DNA of 64,000 nucleotides, taken from Marinobacter litoralis. GTDB lineage: Bacteria > Pseudomonadota > Gammaproteobacteria > Pseudomonadales > Oleiphilaceae. The DNA is taken from NCBI RefSeq assembly GCF_016427555.1, contig NZ_JAELVS010000005.1, positions 167,902 through 231,901 on the forward strand, written 5' to 3'. Position 1 is the stretch's first letter, and every line of letters begins with the position of its first letter. Positions 44,713 through 54,903 of the stretch are shown in pieces. The notes under the pieces are model-generated. The model searched no databases, was not told the origin of the DNA, and worked only from the letters and a program-made list of their open reading frames with translations. Position numbers and translations under genes: made by a program.

Positions 44713-45342
44713 TTAAGTTTCCTCTAACTGCGGGGCTTTTAATTTTTGATATAGACGCGAAAGCTTTTCGATTGATTCAGGCTCCTTCCCTCAAGACCCG
44801 TCGAGAACTAATTGCAGCATCTTCTCAGGGCCTCTTGATTTCAATACTACCACTACATGTAACTTGCAATCTTTAGCTTTTTTTACCGGAACCATGAAAC
44901 AAAACTGCAAAAAAAACGTAACTAGTCATCTCGTTTAAGTAATAATAGGTGAACCACATCACAAATCAATACTACTTTGGAGTGCTTTTACTACCGGAAC
45001 CAATTTCTCAAAGGTAGCACTCCAAAAACTCAAGCTTTTGACCAACAAGCTTTTTCCCTAGCTCCGCCAGCACAATCAGCTAGTGTTCTAACAAATAACC
45101 GGTCGGTAAATGCAGCTTCAGAAACCGTAACCGCTACCCTGCTACACTATTAAACAATGGCCCGACCCGACTAGCCCTGAACTCTACTTTTTACGACCCC
45201 AATTTGTGAATTAGTTCACATTATCGAGCTGGACAGAATTCGAGTTATATCCATATTCAACCTTTGTGGTACTCGAGTGTTGGTTATAGTATGTCGAGTA
45301 ATACGCCTTGAAATCATCGGTATACACTATAAGGATCCCTGC
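44713..45342. other. Divergent intergenic region flp / ompA-like gene
   Basis: 630 bp without a gene, AT-rich in part, holding the pilus and OmpA promoters. The one feature I can point to is the inverted repeat described at 44976-45026. I find no reliable sigma-54 or consensus sigma-70 box for flp. Confidence 0.6.
44976..45026. repeat. Compound inverted repeat upstream of flp
   Basis: TTTGGAGTGC (44976-44985) and GCACTCCAAA (45017-45026) are perfect complements, and CTACC (44991-44995) and GGTAG (45013-45017) add a second pairing inside. It lies about 264 bp from the pilin start, with no T-run, so it looks more like a regulatory element than a terminator. Confidence 0.6.
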
Positions 45343-46437
45343 ATGCTCTCGTCCCGGCACACCACGTTATTTGTCGCATTTACCTTGCCCGTTATGGCAA
45401 TGGCATCACCATCATTCCCGGACAGTTATAGCAGCCTCGGCCTTGAAGCCGGGTATGTTGATTCTGGTAACTCAGACGACAAATCCGGTGCCACAGACGA
45501 TTTAGACAATTATGCGGAGTTCGGGCTTAACTTCACGCACCAGTTCAATCCTCGTGTGAGCATGCTGATTCAAGCCAGCCACGCAACCACCGAAACGCGC
45601 AATTTCAATCAAGATGCAGATATTCTCAGAGGCTCAATCGGAGCAAGATTCCACCCGACCCTTTATCGTCTTCGTGATTGGCGCCCGTTTGTAGGTGCCG
45701 GCTACAGCCATGCCAACATTGATCTTGATTCTTATGGTTCGGAAAGTGAGGACATGCTCTATGGAGAAGCCGGCCTTCAAAACCTGATCGCCCCCCGTTT
45801 TATTGCCGAAGTCGGCGTGCGTGGCCGGGTGGAGATTGAAGATCAATATGTCGACGCGCAAGCCTTTGCTGGGGTGCACTATGTGTTCGGCCGAGAGTTC
45901 TCAGCGGCTCCAACGAACCGAAAGCCATTGGATTTCTCAAAACTATCGGTTCCGGTCGCCGATTCAGACGGTGATGGGGTTCCGGATCAGCAGGACAAGT
46001 GCCCAGGTACGCCACGTGGCGCGCTGGTGGATGACGACGGCTGCGCCAAAGAACTCACCCGAGAGATCAAGGAAACGCTGTACGTCGAGTTCGCTCACGA
46101 TAAAACAGAGGTAGCAGAGCGCTATTATCCGAAGCTACAGAACCTTGTCACAACACTGAAGCAGTACCCCACATCGCGGATACTTCTGGAGGGCCACACA
46201 GACAGTACCGGGCCATCCTCATATAACCAAAAACTGTCGAAAAGTCGCGCCGATGCTGTCATGAAAGTTCTCATCGACCATTTCGGCATACATGCAGATC
46301 GCATCCGCACCACAGGAATGGGGGAGTCGCAACCAATCGCGTCGAACGATACAGACGAAGGCCGTGGCCAAAACCGCCGAGTCGAGGCCATCGTATCGGG
46401 AGAACACAAAGAAATAATGAAAAAGCCGGCACAATAA
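45343..46437 (+). CDS. OmpA-family outer-membrane protein with TSP3 calcium repeat
   Basis: 364 residues from the ATG at 45343, preceded by AAGGA. It has a signal peptide (AFTLPVMAMA), a beta-barrel domain of about 190 residues (SLGLEAGYVDSGNSDD, GLNFTHQFNPRVS, VGVRGRVEIEDQYVD), a thrombospondin type 3-like linker (DSDGDGVPDQQDKCPG) that may bind Ca2+, and an OmpA C-terminal domain (LEGHTDSTGPSSYNQKLSKSRAD, GQNRRVEAIV) that binds peptidoglycan. Spaced 39 bp before the TSP3 lipoprotein gene, it is likely co-transcribed. Confidence 0.87.
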   Translation: MLSSRHTTLFVAFTLPVMAMASPSFPDSYSSLGLEAGYVDSGNSDDKSGATDDLDNYAEFGLNFTHQFNPRVSMLIQASHATTETRNFNQDADILRGSIGARFHPTLYRLRDWRPFVGAGYSHANIDLDSYGSESEDMLYGEAGLQNLIAPRFIAEVGVRGRVEIEDQYVDAQAFAGVHYVFGREFSAAPTNRKPLDFSKLSVPVADSDGDGVPDQQDKCPGTPRGALVDDDGCAKELTREIKETLYVEFAHDKTEVAERYYPKLQNLVTTLKQYPTSRILLEGHTDSTGPSSYNQKLSKSRADAVMKVLIDHFGIHADRIRTTGMGESQPIASNDTDEGRGQNRRVEAIVSGEHKEIMKKPAQ

Positions 46438-46476
46438 ACAACTGGCTTTTACAGTGATCGAAAAGGAGTATTCACC

Positions 46477-47898
46477 ATGTTAAAGCTATTCATAACGCTG
46501 TTTTTGGTAGTTCTTGTATCCGCACTCATCGCAGGCTGTCGCAGCGATGAAAGTGAAGGACGAGTCATTCCACAGGTGAGCGGTTACTCGTATGATCCGT
46601 TCAATCTGGAGCCAAATGAAAAGGATTTCGATGGTGACGGTGTTCTGAATAGCAAAGATGCCTGCCTCTACGTTCCCGGCAACGATCCGAAGCTATGCGA
46701 CAGCACTGTAGACTCTGATGAAGACGGCATACCGGACAAATATCCTGCCATCGAACCCTATATCTTCAAAGACATGGTGAATTCGCCATGGGACAACTGC
46801 CCTGACGCCCCCAATACAGAACAGGACGATCTGGACGGCGATGGCGTGGGAGACGCCTGTGATCCCGATATTGATGGGGACGGCACCGTGAACGAGCAAG
46901 ACCCATGCCCAACCGATGCCAGCAACGAGTGCGATCCCGACACAGGCAACCCCACTTACGACCCGTTTGACCTGAACCCCACTGAAACCGACCTGGATGG
47001 CGACGGGGTTGAAAATAGCGAAGATCCCTGCCCACGGGTACCTGGCTTTAACCCGGCTCACTGCGACGCAAAAGCCGACCCGGATGGCGATGGCATTCCC
47101 TCCGTTTACCCGTCGATTGAACCTTTTCTTACCGAGAACAATGCCGGTAACGCGTGGGACAATTGCGCTAATGTGGCGAACCCGGGACAAGAAGATTTCA
47201 ACAACAACGGAATAGGCGATGCTTGCGAGGATAGTGATGGTGATGGGTCAAATGACATCAGCGATCCGTGCCCAAATGACCCGACGAACTCTTGTGGCGC
47301 TGAAGTACCTGACGATGTCGTATTCGCGTGCACCACGGATGGGTCGTCCAGTTTTTCTCCTATGTTGGCATCCGACGGCGTTGCGCCTGCGGTAACCTAC
47401 ATTCGCATTCAGAACTGCCTCCTCGACGAGGCGCTGTGTGGAGTTAACAACCCCAATTATGTTATCGATGGAAACGTAAACAGCTCGGCAGAGATATTTA
47501 ACACCAACTTGTTGGGCATTTCCTCTGTCACTCTTGGGGTGCAAGTAACGCCCAACTCAGGATTCAAATATCCGAGCGCCAACCAGATTGGCATTTTGTT
47601 CGAGGATGTTCCTCAACTGCTTGAATTAGGGCTGTTTAACAATGGAGGCATTCAGGTTCGCACACTTCTAAACGGTGAGATTCAGCAAGACAGTGGCGGC
47701 GAACTTGGGGCAGCGCTTGATCTCTTGGGCTTGTCTCAAGTCTTTGGATTAGATGATCCGCAATACCTGCTATTCAGAACGTCTAAAGAGTTCGATGCTA
47801 TCGAAATCTACAGCGGTGGCTTTAAACTTGTATCTCTATTGGAACGCTTCCGGGTGAGGCAGGTTTGTGCGTCACAAACTCCGTTGCCAGCTCCTTAG
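46477..47898 (+). CDS. Lipoprotein with thrombospondin type 3 repeats
   Basis: 473 residues. A lipoprotein signal (VLVSALIAGCRSD) is followed by about 240 residues of calcium-binding TSP3-like repeats (DGDGVLNSKDACLYVPG, DLDGDGVGDACDPDIDGDGTVNEQDPCP, DLDGDGVENSEDPCPRVPG, DSDGDGSNDISDPCPND) and a C-terminal domain of about 200 residues that I do not recognise. Surface-exposed and Ca2+-stabilised is the expectation. A terminator directly follows. Confidence 0.8.
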   Translation: MLKLFITLFLVVLVSALIAGCRSDESEGRVIPQVSGYSYDPFNLEPNEKDFDGDGVLNSKDACLYVPGNDPKLCDSTVDSDEDGIPDKYPAIEPYIFKDMVNSPWDNCPDAPNTEQDDLDGDGVGDACDPDIDGDGTVNEQDPCPTDASNECDPDTGNPTYDPFDLNPTETDLDGDGVENSEDPCPRVPGFNPAHCDAKADPDGDGIPSVYPSIEPFLTENNAGNAWDNCANVANPGQEDFNNNGIGDACEDSDGDGSNDISDPCPNDPTNSCGAEVPDDVVFACTTDGSSSFSPMLASDGVAPAVTYIRIQNCLLDEALCGVNNPNYVIDGNVNSSAEIFNTNLLGISSVTLGVQVTPNSGFKYPSANQIGILFEDVPQLLELGLFNNGGIQVRTLLNGEIQQDSGGELGAALDLLGLSQVFGLDDPQYLLFRTSKEFDAIEIYSGGFKLVSLLERFRVRQVCASQTPLPAP

Positions 47899-47905
47899 AT
47901 AAAAA

Positions 47906-47946
47906 ATAAGCCCCGAGCATCGCCGATAGCGATGCACGGGGCTTAT
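47906..47946. terminator. Bidirectional intrinsic terminator
   Basis: ATAAGCCCCG (47906-47915) pairs with CGGGGCTTAT (47937-47946), and GCATCGC pairs with GCGATGC inside around a CGATA loop. It stands between two converging genes; the A-run at 47901-47906 forms a U-tract for minus-strand transcripts. Confidence 0.85.
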
Positions 47947-47961
47947 CCATCCGTCGCGTTT

Positions 47962-50955
47962 TTATGGCGTCACAGATTTAAAAATACCTAAACCATCTCC
48001 ACAAGCGTCTGCATTCTCGTAGCTATCGTCAACCACATTGGCAATCCAGCGGTTGAGCAAATCAACGCCTTCCTCATGCACCACACTCTTCGCGATGGGC
48101 GGCATGTTTTTCTGCGGATCATCGGCGCTCGCCACACGGCAAGACACTATCGAGCTTTCCGGTTCGCCGGGCACCACTACGTGCTGCTTGCCACAGGAAC
48201 CTCCACCGGTTGCTGTCGGCTTCTTACAGATGCCGTAACCGGCGTCGATTTTGCGGTAATGATCCAGGTAGTAGCCGGTATTGGAAGCTGCGCCCTTATC
48301 GTTATGACAGTGCTGGCAGTTCACTTCCAGGTAGGCGCGCAGCCGATCTTCAATGTCGGCATCGGATCCCACCATTTCCCCGCTATCTCCGGGCACACTC
48401 CAACGCGGAAGACGCTCAATGTTGGTCGCCACACCATTCACAATACGCCCATAATCGGGAACGTTAGTCAGCAAACCACGATCTACCCAATCCTTTAGCT
48501 GGTTCTCCGGATTCGGCACGCCCTGCCCTTTGTTGCCCATGAAGCTGGACTCAGGCTTGTAGTCCCGGTTCATGTTTCTCGGCTTAGGCCCAATCGGTGC
48601 AGCCCCCGCTTCCAGATCATCGTTGGAGTGACAGGTGATGCACTGATTCTGGTTCGGAATCGCGTAGCTATCCGACGAACCGGACAACACTTTACCCGTA
48701 TGCTGATCCTGATAGTGCCAGCTCACACTGCGCGTTTCTCCGCCCGGAACAAGCGTCGCCACTTTCTTGCCACTGGCATCCGTGCTCCAACTGTAGGCCG
48801 GTCCGCTCCAGACCGCTTTGCCACTTTGCGAAATCCGCTTGATCAAAAGGCGCGTCTCGATCAGCTCTTCGGTACCTTTGCTTTCATCGGTGAAGGCGAA
48901 GGTTTTGGCGAGAACCGTGCCGTTCGGGAAATGGATAGAACCGTTCAGGTTTCCACCTTTCTGGCCATCTTTGTACACCGCTTTGGTACCCGGCGGAATG
49001 AACGCAACCCGGTATTTCGTAGCGTAATCAGAGAACAACTTGGAGTTCAGCACATACGGCACGCCGCCTTCATTGGGCGTACTGCGCGGGTCCTGATCAT
49101 CGGCAAACAGGTTGTACTGATCCAGACGCGGGCAATCTACCGCCAGAGCTTCACGGTTAATTTCGCCCGGCTTCACTGGCGCTTCACACAATTGCTTGAT
49201 GTACTCCTGGCTCGGAGCGGGATCAACAGCACCGCTGCGCTCAAACGGTGGAATTGTTACACGAGGCAGGCTTTCCAAGGTGCGGCCATACAACTTTTCA
49301 CAGTCGTGATCTTCCAATTGGGTGTCTGCGAAAAACTCCAACGGCCCCGTCAAGACATTCATCAGACCTTCCCAAGTGAAAATTCCGGACAGATCGGAAT
49401 CTGCCGCAGCTCTGACCAGCTCCAGCCCACGCATTCCGTGAAAATTGATGTATGCCTGCCCGTCATCCATGTCGTTGTTGGCAATGCATGAACCCCATTC
49501 AGGTAGCTTGCGATTACCCTCGCCGTCAAATTTGTACTTGTTGTAATGACAAGAAGGATTGGGATGCTGGTTCGTATGGATAGGTTTACCGCTCTCATCC
49601 TTAGGCACCGGCTGACCGTTGGCATCGACGGGATACGGGCACGTGTCGTCGAAGTCATCCAGCAGACCATCCCAAACGATGTGGGCTCCCTTGCCTGGGT
49701 TCTCAATATTTTTGATCCCTATGAGCGTGGGCAGAAGGGTTTCCACCTGCCCCGCTGCAACCTGCTCCATATTTGGCGGCGGCAGATCAAAGCCCGAATT
49801 TCTCATCACGTTGTTATGGATGTTCAAGCCTTCGGTATACGGATCCAGCTTTTTATCGGTCGTTTTGCCTTCTCCATCCAGCAGTTCATAGCTGGTATAG
49901 ATAATCGCGGCCGTGCTGTTGTCCTCAAAAACGTTGTCATAGATCTCGATGTTGTCGTAACCGAGGGTAATGAAACCTGTACCGCGAGGCACCGCAGATA
50001 CAATGCCGCTGTGGGCAAAGTTGTAGGTGTTGTTGTTACTCGAAACGTTGTTCAGCATCACCGAGGTGTCGCCGTACTGGGTAATGTTTTCCAGATCGTA
50101 AATCAGGAAACCACCGGTATTACATTCAGCAAGGTTGCTGTCGTATTCACCACCCTGAACGTTCTCAATTTCAAAGCCCATCACGTTGTAGGCCGCACGA
50201 CTGTTTCTGATGATGGCGTTATTGGTCTGTCCTACATAAATACCGGCATCGGACGCACCAATGGATTCGGAGTTATCCACCAGAATATTCTCGGATTCCA
50301 CCGGGTAAATGCCGTAACGGCCAGCGGACGAGCTTGGTACGTAGTCTGGTGTCGGGTCGCCTTCATTGAACGGCGGGTTGGTACATGCAACATGCAAACG
50401 CGACGCGTAGTTTTCTTCGGTGATGGGCTCACCGCCACCAGACCAAATGGCCCTTACATTCAGCAAAGTACCCCATTTCACACCTTTCAACTTGAAAGCG
50501 TCGCCCGGGGAATCGAGTATGGTCAGATCTCTGACGGTAATGCCGCGAACGTTCAGTGCTTCCAGACCCGTCACGTTGTCGCTTTCACGGAAGTTCAGAA
50601 TCGTTTCATCTTTACCGCAACCGCGTATTTCGACATCTTCCGTGGCCTGAATAAGCAGGCCGTGGTATAGCTCGAAATAGCCGCAGCCAAATTCGAGCGT
50701 ATCGCCCGGTCGCAACTGAATCATGGCGGTCACCATGTCATCGGTGGCAAATTCACCCGGGTTTACCTTGAAAGTACGCCCTTCGCTGAACCGATCCACC
50801 AACTCTTGATCGTTTTTAGGCGCCTCGACCTTGGCTGAAGACTTATCAGACCCGCCGGAGCCGCCAAAACACCCCGCCATCGACAGCATGGCCGTCATGC
50901 CGAGCACCAGCACCCCACCCCTCCAGGGGGTGGGCATTGTTTTTATCGTTTTCAT
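47962..50955 (-). CDS. Parallel beta-helix lipoprotein fused to a cytochrome c-like domain
   Basis: 997 residues. Lipobox SMAGC is at about residue 29. The middle part (about 50-520) contains repeated beta-helix turns (VRGITVRDLTILDSPGDAFKLKG, NAIIRNSRAAYNVMGFEIEN). The C-terminal part has two c-type heme sites, CITCH at 772-776 and CQHCH at 880-884. The two halves resemble the TIGR03805 and TIGR03806 families, which are usually separate neighbouring genes; here they appear joined. Possibly a surface electron-transfer or polymer-handling protein. It is 45 bp downstream of the M19-like gene. Confidence 0.72.
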   Translation of the reverse strand: MKTIKTMPTPWRGGVLVLGMTAMLSMAGCFGGSGGSDKSSAKVEAPKNDQELVDRFSEGRTFKVNPGEFATDDMVTAMIQLRPGDTLEFGCGYFELYHGLLIQATEDVEIRGCGKDETILNFRESDNVTGLEALNVRGITVRDLTILDSPGDAFKLKGVKWGTLLNVRAIWSGGGEPITEENYASRLHVACTNPPFNEGDPTPDYVPSSSAGRYGIYPVESENILVDNSESIGASDAGIYVGQTNNAIIRNSRAAYNVMGFEIENVQGGEYDSNLAECNTGGFLIYDLENITQYGDTSVMLNNVSSNNNTYNFAHSGIVSAVPRGTGFITLGYDNIEIYDNVFEDNSTAAIIYTSYELLDGEGKTTDKKLDPYTEGLNIHNNVMRNSGFDLPPPNMEQVAAGQVETLLPTLIGIKNIENPGKGAHIVWDGLLDDFDDTCPYPVDANGQPVPKDESGKPIHTNQHPNPSCHYNKYKFDGEGNRKLPEWGSCIANNDMDDGQAYINFHGMRGLELVRAAADSDLSGIFTWEGLMNVLTGPLEFFADTQLEDHDCEKLYGRTLESLPRVTIPPFERSGAVDPAPSQEYIKQLCEAPVKPGEINREALAVDCPRLDQYNLFADDQDPRSTPNEGGVPYVLNSKLFSDYATKYRVAFIPPGTKAVYKDGQKGGNLNGSIHFPNGTVLAKTFAFTDESKGTEELIETRLLIKRISQSGKAVWSGPAYSWSTDASGKKVATLVPGGETRSVSWHYQDQHTGKVLSGSSDSYAIPNQNQCITCHSNDDLEAGAAPIGPKPRNMNRDYKPESSFMGNKGQGVPNPENQLKDWVDRGLLTNVPDYGRIVNGVATNIERLPRWSVPGDSGEMVGSDADIEDRLRAYLEVNCQHCHNDKGAASNTGYYLDHYRKIDAGYGICKKPTATGGGSCGKQHVVVPGEPESSIVSCRVASADDPQKNMPPIAKSVVHEEGVDLLNRWIANVVDDSYENADACGDGLGIFKSVTP

Positions 50956-51000
50956 TACAGCTACTTCCTTTCTTTTGCTAGTTGTCTGGTTCGCTATGGG

Positions 51001-53484
51001 TTACAAAGGAGCGTTCTCGATGCGCTCCCACATGCGGAGATAGGCTTCCGCGGAGGTGAACAACTGGTTCACAGCTTCGTCCACGCTTTCTTTGGGGCGG
51101 TCTGCGTTCAGGATCATGTCCGCGATTTGGTCGGGGTAGAGCCCGTAGTGGGCAATGCCGCGCCCATCGTAGAGCCCGAACTCACGGTCACCGGTTTTTT
51201 GTTTGTTCAGGATCACGCGACCGTCCACAGATTCGAACGGATACAGGCGAGCATCTTCTTCAGGTGAGCCCGGGTTGCCAGGCAGTGCTGCAATACCGTT
51301 AACGTCCGTGGCGAAGCCTGCGCCTCCGAAAGGTCCTACCTTGAACTCATCGGGCCGTGGACGGTTGCCGTTCTGCAGCAAGGAATCCACCCACCCTTCA
51401 CGGGTGCCACCAAAGGATGCGGCAATACCGCCCTGTTCCGCGATGCGGTCACGCAGGGCTTCGGTGCCGCCCCAGCCGCCGTGGCTGTTAATCACGGGGT
51501 AGTTCAACCGACCGGTGATATCGAGAATGCGAGCAGCGGCTTTCCGGCTGATGTGGTCGGTTTCGATCATCATCTTGCGGCGCACCAGTTCTTGAATCAG
51601 GAAGTCGCCCAAATCCGTCAAACCACGACGATTACACAGGTGGCCGGTACCTCTGCGAGGGTCCATTTCTTTCAGTTCTTCGGGAGTTTGCGGGAAGCGG
51701 TCACCGAAATAATCCAATTGGAACAGTAGCTGATCGATGATTCCGAATGGTTGCATGGCAGCATTCTGATCGGGCTCATCACCCACAAATTCGGTACCTT
51801 CCGGGCATTCTTCGTATTCAACCGGGTGGCCGGTTTCCAACAAGTTACCGCCCGCCAGTACAGGACCTATGCCAATGCCCGAACTCAGGTCAGGAAGATG
51901 GCCACCAAACGCGTTATCAAACTTGTGTACCGGGAAAATGTTCCGAACACCTAGCCGGTAAAGCTGATCCAGACCTTCAACAACATCCTCGCGGGTACAT
52001 TCAGCCACATCCAAAAACTCTCCGCAGTTAAGAACCTTGGACATCTCGACGCCAAGCACCACGGCCAGCTTTCCATCGGCAATGACGCTCCGGGCCTGGC
52101 CCGGGCTCGTCACAATCTGGAACCACCCCTCGCCTGGCCCGCCGTGCTGGGCGTCAATATAATCCTGCATCTCATACATGCGCTGAATCTGAAGCAGTAT
52201 GGCTTCCATCGGGTCACAGTCATTTTGTTTCTGCGGATTTATGCCGCATAAAATCTCGTTGTGAACCAGATGGTTAACGAGAATTTTCATGCCGGACAGG
52301 TGAGCTCTTTCCATCCACCGGTAGTAACTCTGGTGATGCTGCAATGAATTGTGACGGGGCCAGTCATTGAAACTCGGCCAGCCTTGGGTGTCATGAAGGC
52401 CTGTGCCGGATGTCACCAGTTCTACGAATCCAGTTGCGCCCCAGGGGCCATGCGCCGCTTCGCAGTCTTCGAGGGCATGAGTGACGCCAAACCTATGGAA
52501 CGGGGCGCCGTAGTTAACGCGCCCACCTATGAATTCGTATGCAGAGATATGGGAGTGGGCATCGACATAACCAAAGATATCGTCATCATCGAGCCCGCTA
52601 ACATTTTTGAAGCGGTCCACCTCTTTGAGGTAGATCGCAGGGCCGCGCTCATCGACCACTTCCAAGCCTAAATCAGCCTCGGGATAAGCTTGGCACCCCT
52701 TCGCTTCGTGCAGGGTAAACGTGTTCGTCGAATCCCGCAGTGAGGGGGACTTCAGGGTTAACCCTTCTTCCGTGGCGGTAAGAAGCAGTCCGGTTACATC
52801 TGAAGTCAGTGTATAGGTATCGGTACCTTCGAATTTGTTGAGGTTCCAAACGGCCAGATCGTTCGGGCTGTTTACTGCAGCCAAAGTGGGCTGAACATCC
52901 ACATTCGCCAGCTGTCCGCCAGTGAAATCCAGGCTTTCGCCCAGATCACGTAAGATGCCGCCAAGCGGGGCGACGGGATCAAGCACCAGATTGAGAGTAT
53001 CGCCGAGCCCGGCCACCAAATAGCTCAGCTCACCAATAAACCGACCACTCGCATCGAGAAACTCCCCGCCGGGATCACTAATACCCAGCAGCTCAAACTC
53101 TCCCACCTGGGTTTCTTCACGAGAAAAATCAGACATCAACAGGTAGGAGCCCAACCGCGTGGGCCGCATGGTGAAGCTTGCCGCTTCGGAAGGGTTTGAA
53201 GTGACACCGTATTCACCGCCCTCCATTTTCCCGACGTAAACGCCGTCGGCCTGAAGGCTGTAACAGCCATTGGCGAACTGATATCGAGTATTTTTCCAGG
53301 GGTAAACAGCCTTTCGAGGCTCGTCTTTGGAAGGCGGGGCCACCTCAGGGGCCACAGGATTATCCGCGCCAGGAGTTACTTGCGCTCCCGTGCCGCCATC
53401 ATCACCGCCACACCCGGACATCGACAACACCATTCCGGTAAACGCAAGACATGCCAAACCACGCTGGCGAGAGTTCTCAGCCAC
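51001..53484 (-). CDS. Membrane-dipeptidase (M19)-like metal-hydrolase lipoprotein
   Basis: 827 residues. The lipoprotein signal ends at lipobox SMSGC. A N-terminal domain of about 280 residues is of unknown type. The hydrolase part starts near 305 with DAHSHISAYEF, followed by GVEMSKVLNC, ETDHISRKAAARI and NYPVINSHGGWGG, the metal-binding pattern of M19 dipeptidases and the amidohydrolase superfamily. The subfamily is unusual because of its size and N-terminal extension. It is the first gene of a two-gene minus-strand unit. Confidence 0.72.
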   Translation of the reverse strand: MAENSRQRGLACLAFTGMVLSMSGCGGDDGGTGAQVTPGADNPVAPEVAPPSKDEPRKAVYPWKNTRYQFANGCYSLQADGVYVGKMEGGEYGVTSNPSEAASFTMRPTRLGSYLLMSDFSREETQVGEFELLGISDPGGEFLDASGRFIGELSYLVAGLGDTLNLVLDPVAPLGGILRDLGESLDFTGGQLANVDVQPTLAAVNSPNDLAVWNLNKFEGTDTYTLTSDVTGLLLTATEEGLTLKSPSLRDSTNTFTLHEAKGCQAYPEADLGLEVVDERGPAIYLKEVDRFKNVSGLDDDDIFGYVDAHSHISAYEFIGGRVNYGAPFHRFGVTHALEDCEAAHGPWGATGFVELVTSGTGLHDTQGWPSFNDWPRHNSLQHHQSYYRWMERAHLSGMKILVNHLVHNEILCGINPQKQNDCDPMEAILLQIQRMYEMQDYIDAQHGGPGEGWFQIVTSPGQARSVIADGKLAVVLGVEMSKVLNCGEFLDVAECTREDVVEGLDQLYRLGVRNIFPVHKFDNAFGGHLPDLSSGIGIGPVLAGGNLLETGHPVEYEECPEGTEFVGDEPDQNAAMQPFGIIDQLLFQLDYFGDRFPQTPEELKEMDPRRGTGHLCNRRGLTDLGDFLIQELVRRKMMIETDHISRKAAARILDITGRLNYPVINSHGGWGGTEALRDRIAEQGGIAASFGGTREGWVDSLLQNGNRPRPDEFKVGPFGGAGFATDVNGIAALPGNPGSPEEDARLYPFESVDGRVILNKQKTGDREFGLYDGRGIAHYGLYPDQIADMILNADRPKESVDEAVNQLFTSAEAYLRMWERIENAPL

Positions 53485-53799
53485 TGCACACTCCTTTTGG
53501 GGTATCCCCTTATTGTTTTATTCAACGCTACGAACTGTCAGCTTTCGGCGCAGTATAATCTCACTTCCTCGAATAACGCTTATTTTTTGAGCCCTTTTTT
53601 CGGTCATATCGGGCCTAACTGGCAAAAATGAGCCAAAACTTGTGATCCAGTCGGTGGAAAACCGAAAAATGACAGCCATTCGATAGGGTTATTTTCAGTT
53701 ATTCAGAAGCGATTAGCCGGCGGCTTGTAGGCGCTCGAAATGGAGGCTGAATTGGAGAGGGAGGGGGCGGCCAGCGGAGCCGGCCTGAGCCCCCGAGGG
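53485..53799. other. Non-coding gap with a GC-rich stem-loop
   Basis: 315 bp separating the M19-like gene and the AI-2E gene. GGGGGC (53763-53768) and GCCCCC (53789-53794) with inner GGCC pairs form a stem just past the AI-2E stop; it lacks a U-run. I see no other feature. Confidence 0.55.
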
Positions 53800-54903
53800 T
53801 CATCGCGCGATAACTTTGTAAACGGGGCGAAGTTTAGGAATCTGTTTAAGCACTACCTGGATAACGGTCATCAACGGAACCGCTAGAAGAACACCCACTG
53901 GCCCCCACAACCACCCCCAGAAAAAGATGGAGATGAAAATAATGACGGGATTAATCGCCATACGGAAGCCATGAATCCAGGGCTCAAGGAAAAAGCCGAC
54001 AATAGTGGTAAGCAGGATAAAGCTGAGCGGCGCCAGCGCCATCATCCACAAGGTGTCGAGCGTCACCGCTGATACCAAGGTCAACAACGCAATGGTCAAC
54101 ATATTTCCCAAATAAGGAATAAACCTGGCTAACCCGGCCACCAGCCCCCACATTGCCGGGTCAGGCAAACCAATGGCCCAACAAATCAACGCCGTCAGAA
54201 CGCCAACAGAGGTATTGCTCACACCCAAAACCGCAAGATACTGGGCGATCTCGACCTGAGAGTAATAAGTAATACGCAAAACCGTTCTGCGCTGAGGGTT
54301 CGGTAACTGCCTCGCGAAATTGCGAATTAACCGGTCACCGCTGACCAGCAAGAAATAGGTTAGCGCCAACGCCAACGCCAAACCGGCAACCCCGTCCCTC
54401 ACCTTGGACACCATCTGGCTGCGCCAGGAGTCGGTTGCCAACACGACGGTTTTTGGCTTTTCCTGACCACTGTCAGAAAGCCCTTCTACCGATTTCTCCA
54501 CCTGTTCGGCCGAACGGCTCACCTTATCGATCTGGCGTTTAATTTGACTGTCGCCCACTAACAAACGCGATATACCCTGGGGTGCTTTCTGAGCCCATTC
54601 CAGAGCTGGCGTGGCCACAGCGGCACCGACGCCAACGATCCCCGCCAAAACAAGCAATACCAGAAACAAGGAGCTTACGGCTTTCGGAATCCGGAACTTC
54701 AAATACGCCCGATGGACAAAAGGAGACAGAAACAAACTGGCCAGCACTGCCAACACTATCGGCAATACGATCTGGTGCGCAACGTACAAGGTGTAAAGAA
54801 CGCCCAGCGCGAACAGTCCATAAATCGGCGTGGACAGGCCTGCCAAAACGCTGCTTTCCTGTTCAGGCTTGAGGGCATTATCCGTTTGCGGCGACTCCTC
54901 CAT
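53800..54903 (-). CDS. AI-2E family transporter (PerM-like)
   Basis: 367 residues, about seven membrane segments, with family motifs PILAVLASLFLSPFVH-like and the C-terminal GFFLEPWIHGFRMAINPVIIFISIFFWGWLWGPVGVLLAVPLM block. Roles range from autoinducer-2 export to Na+/H+ exchange; the substrate is not predictable. Confidence 0.87.
   Translation of the reverse strand: MEESPQTDNALKPEQESSVLAGLSTPIYGLFALGVLYTLYVAHQIVLPIVLAVLASLFLSPFVHRAYLKFRIPKAVSSLFLVLLVLAGIVGVGAAVATPALEWAQKAPQGISRLLVGDSQIKRQIDKVSRSAEQVEKSVEGLSDSGQEKPKTVVLATDSWRSQMVSKVRDGVAGLALALALTYFLLVSGDRLIRNFARQLPNPQRRTVLRITYYSQVEIAQYLAVLGVSNTSVGVLTALICWAIGLPDPAMWGLVAGLARFIPYLGNMLTIALLTLVSAVTLDTLWMMALAPLSFILLTTIVGFFLEPWIHGFRMAINPVIIFISIFFWGWLWGPVGVLLAVPLMTVIQVVLKQIPKLRPVYKVIAR

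Noticed and set aside
48628..49491. Plus-strand frame inside the beta-helix/cytochrome gene
   Set aside because: The minus-strand gene is continuous with a lipobox and two heme sites; the plus frame has no support.
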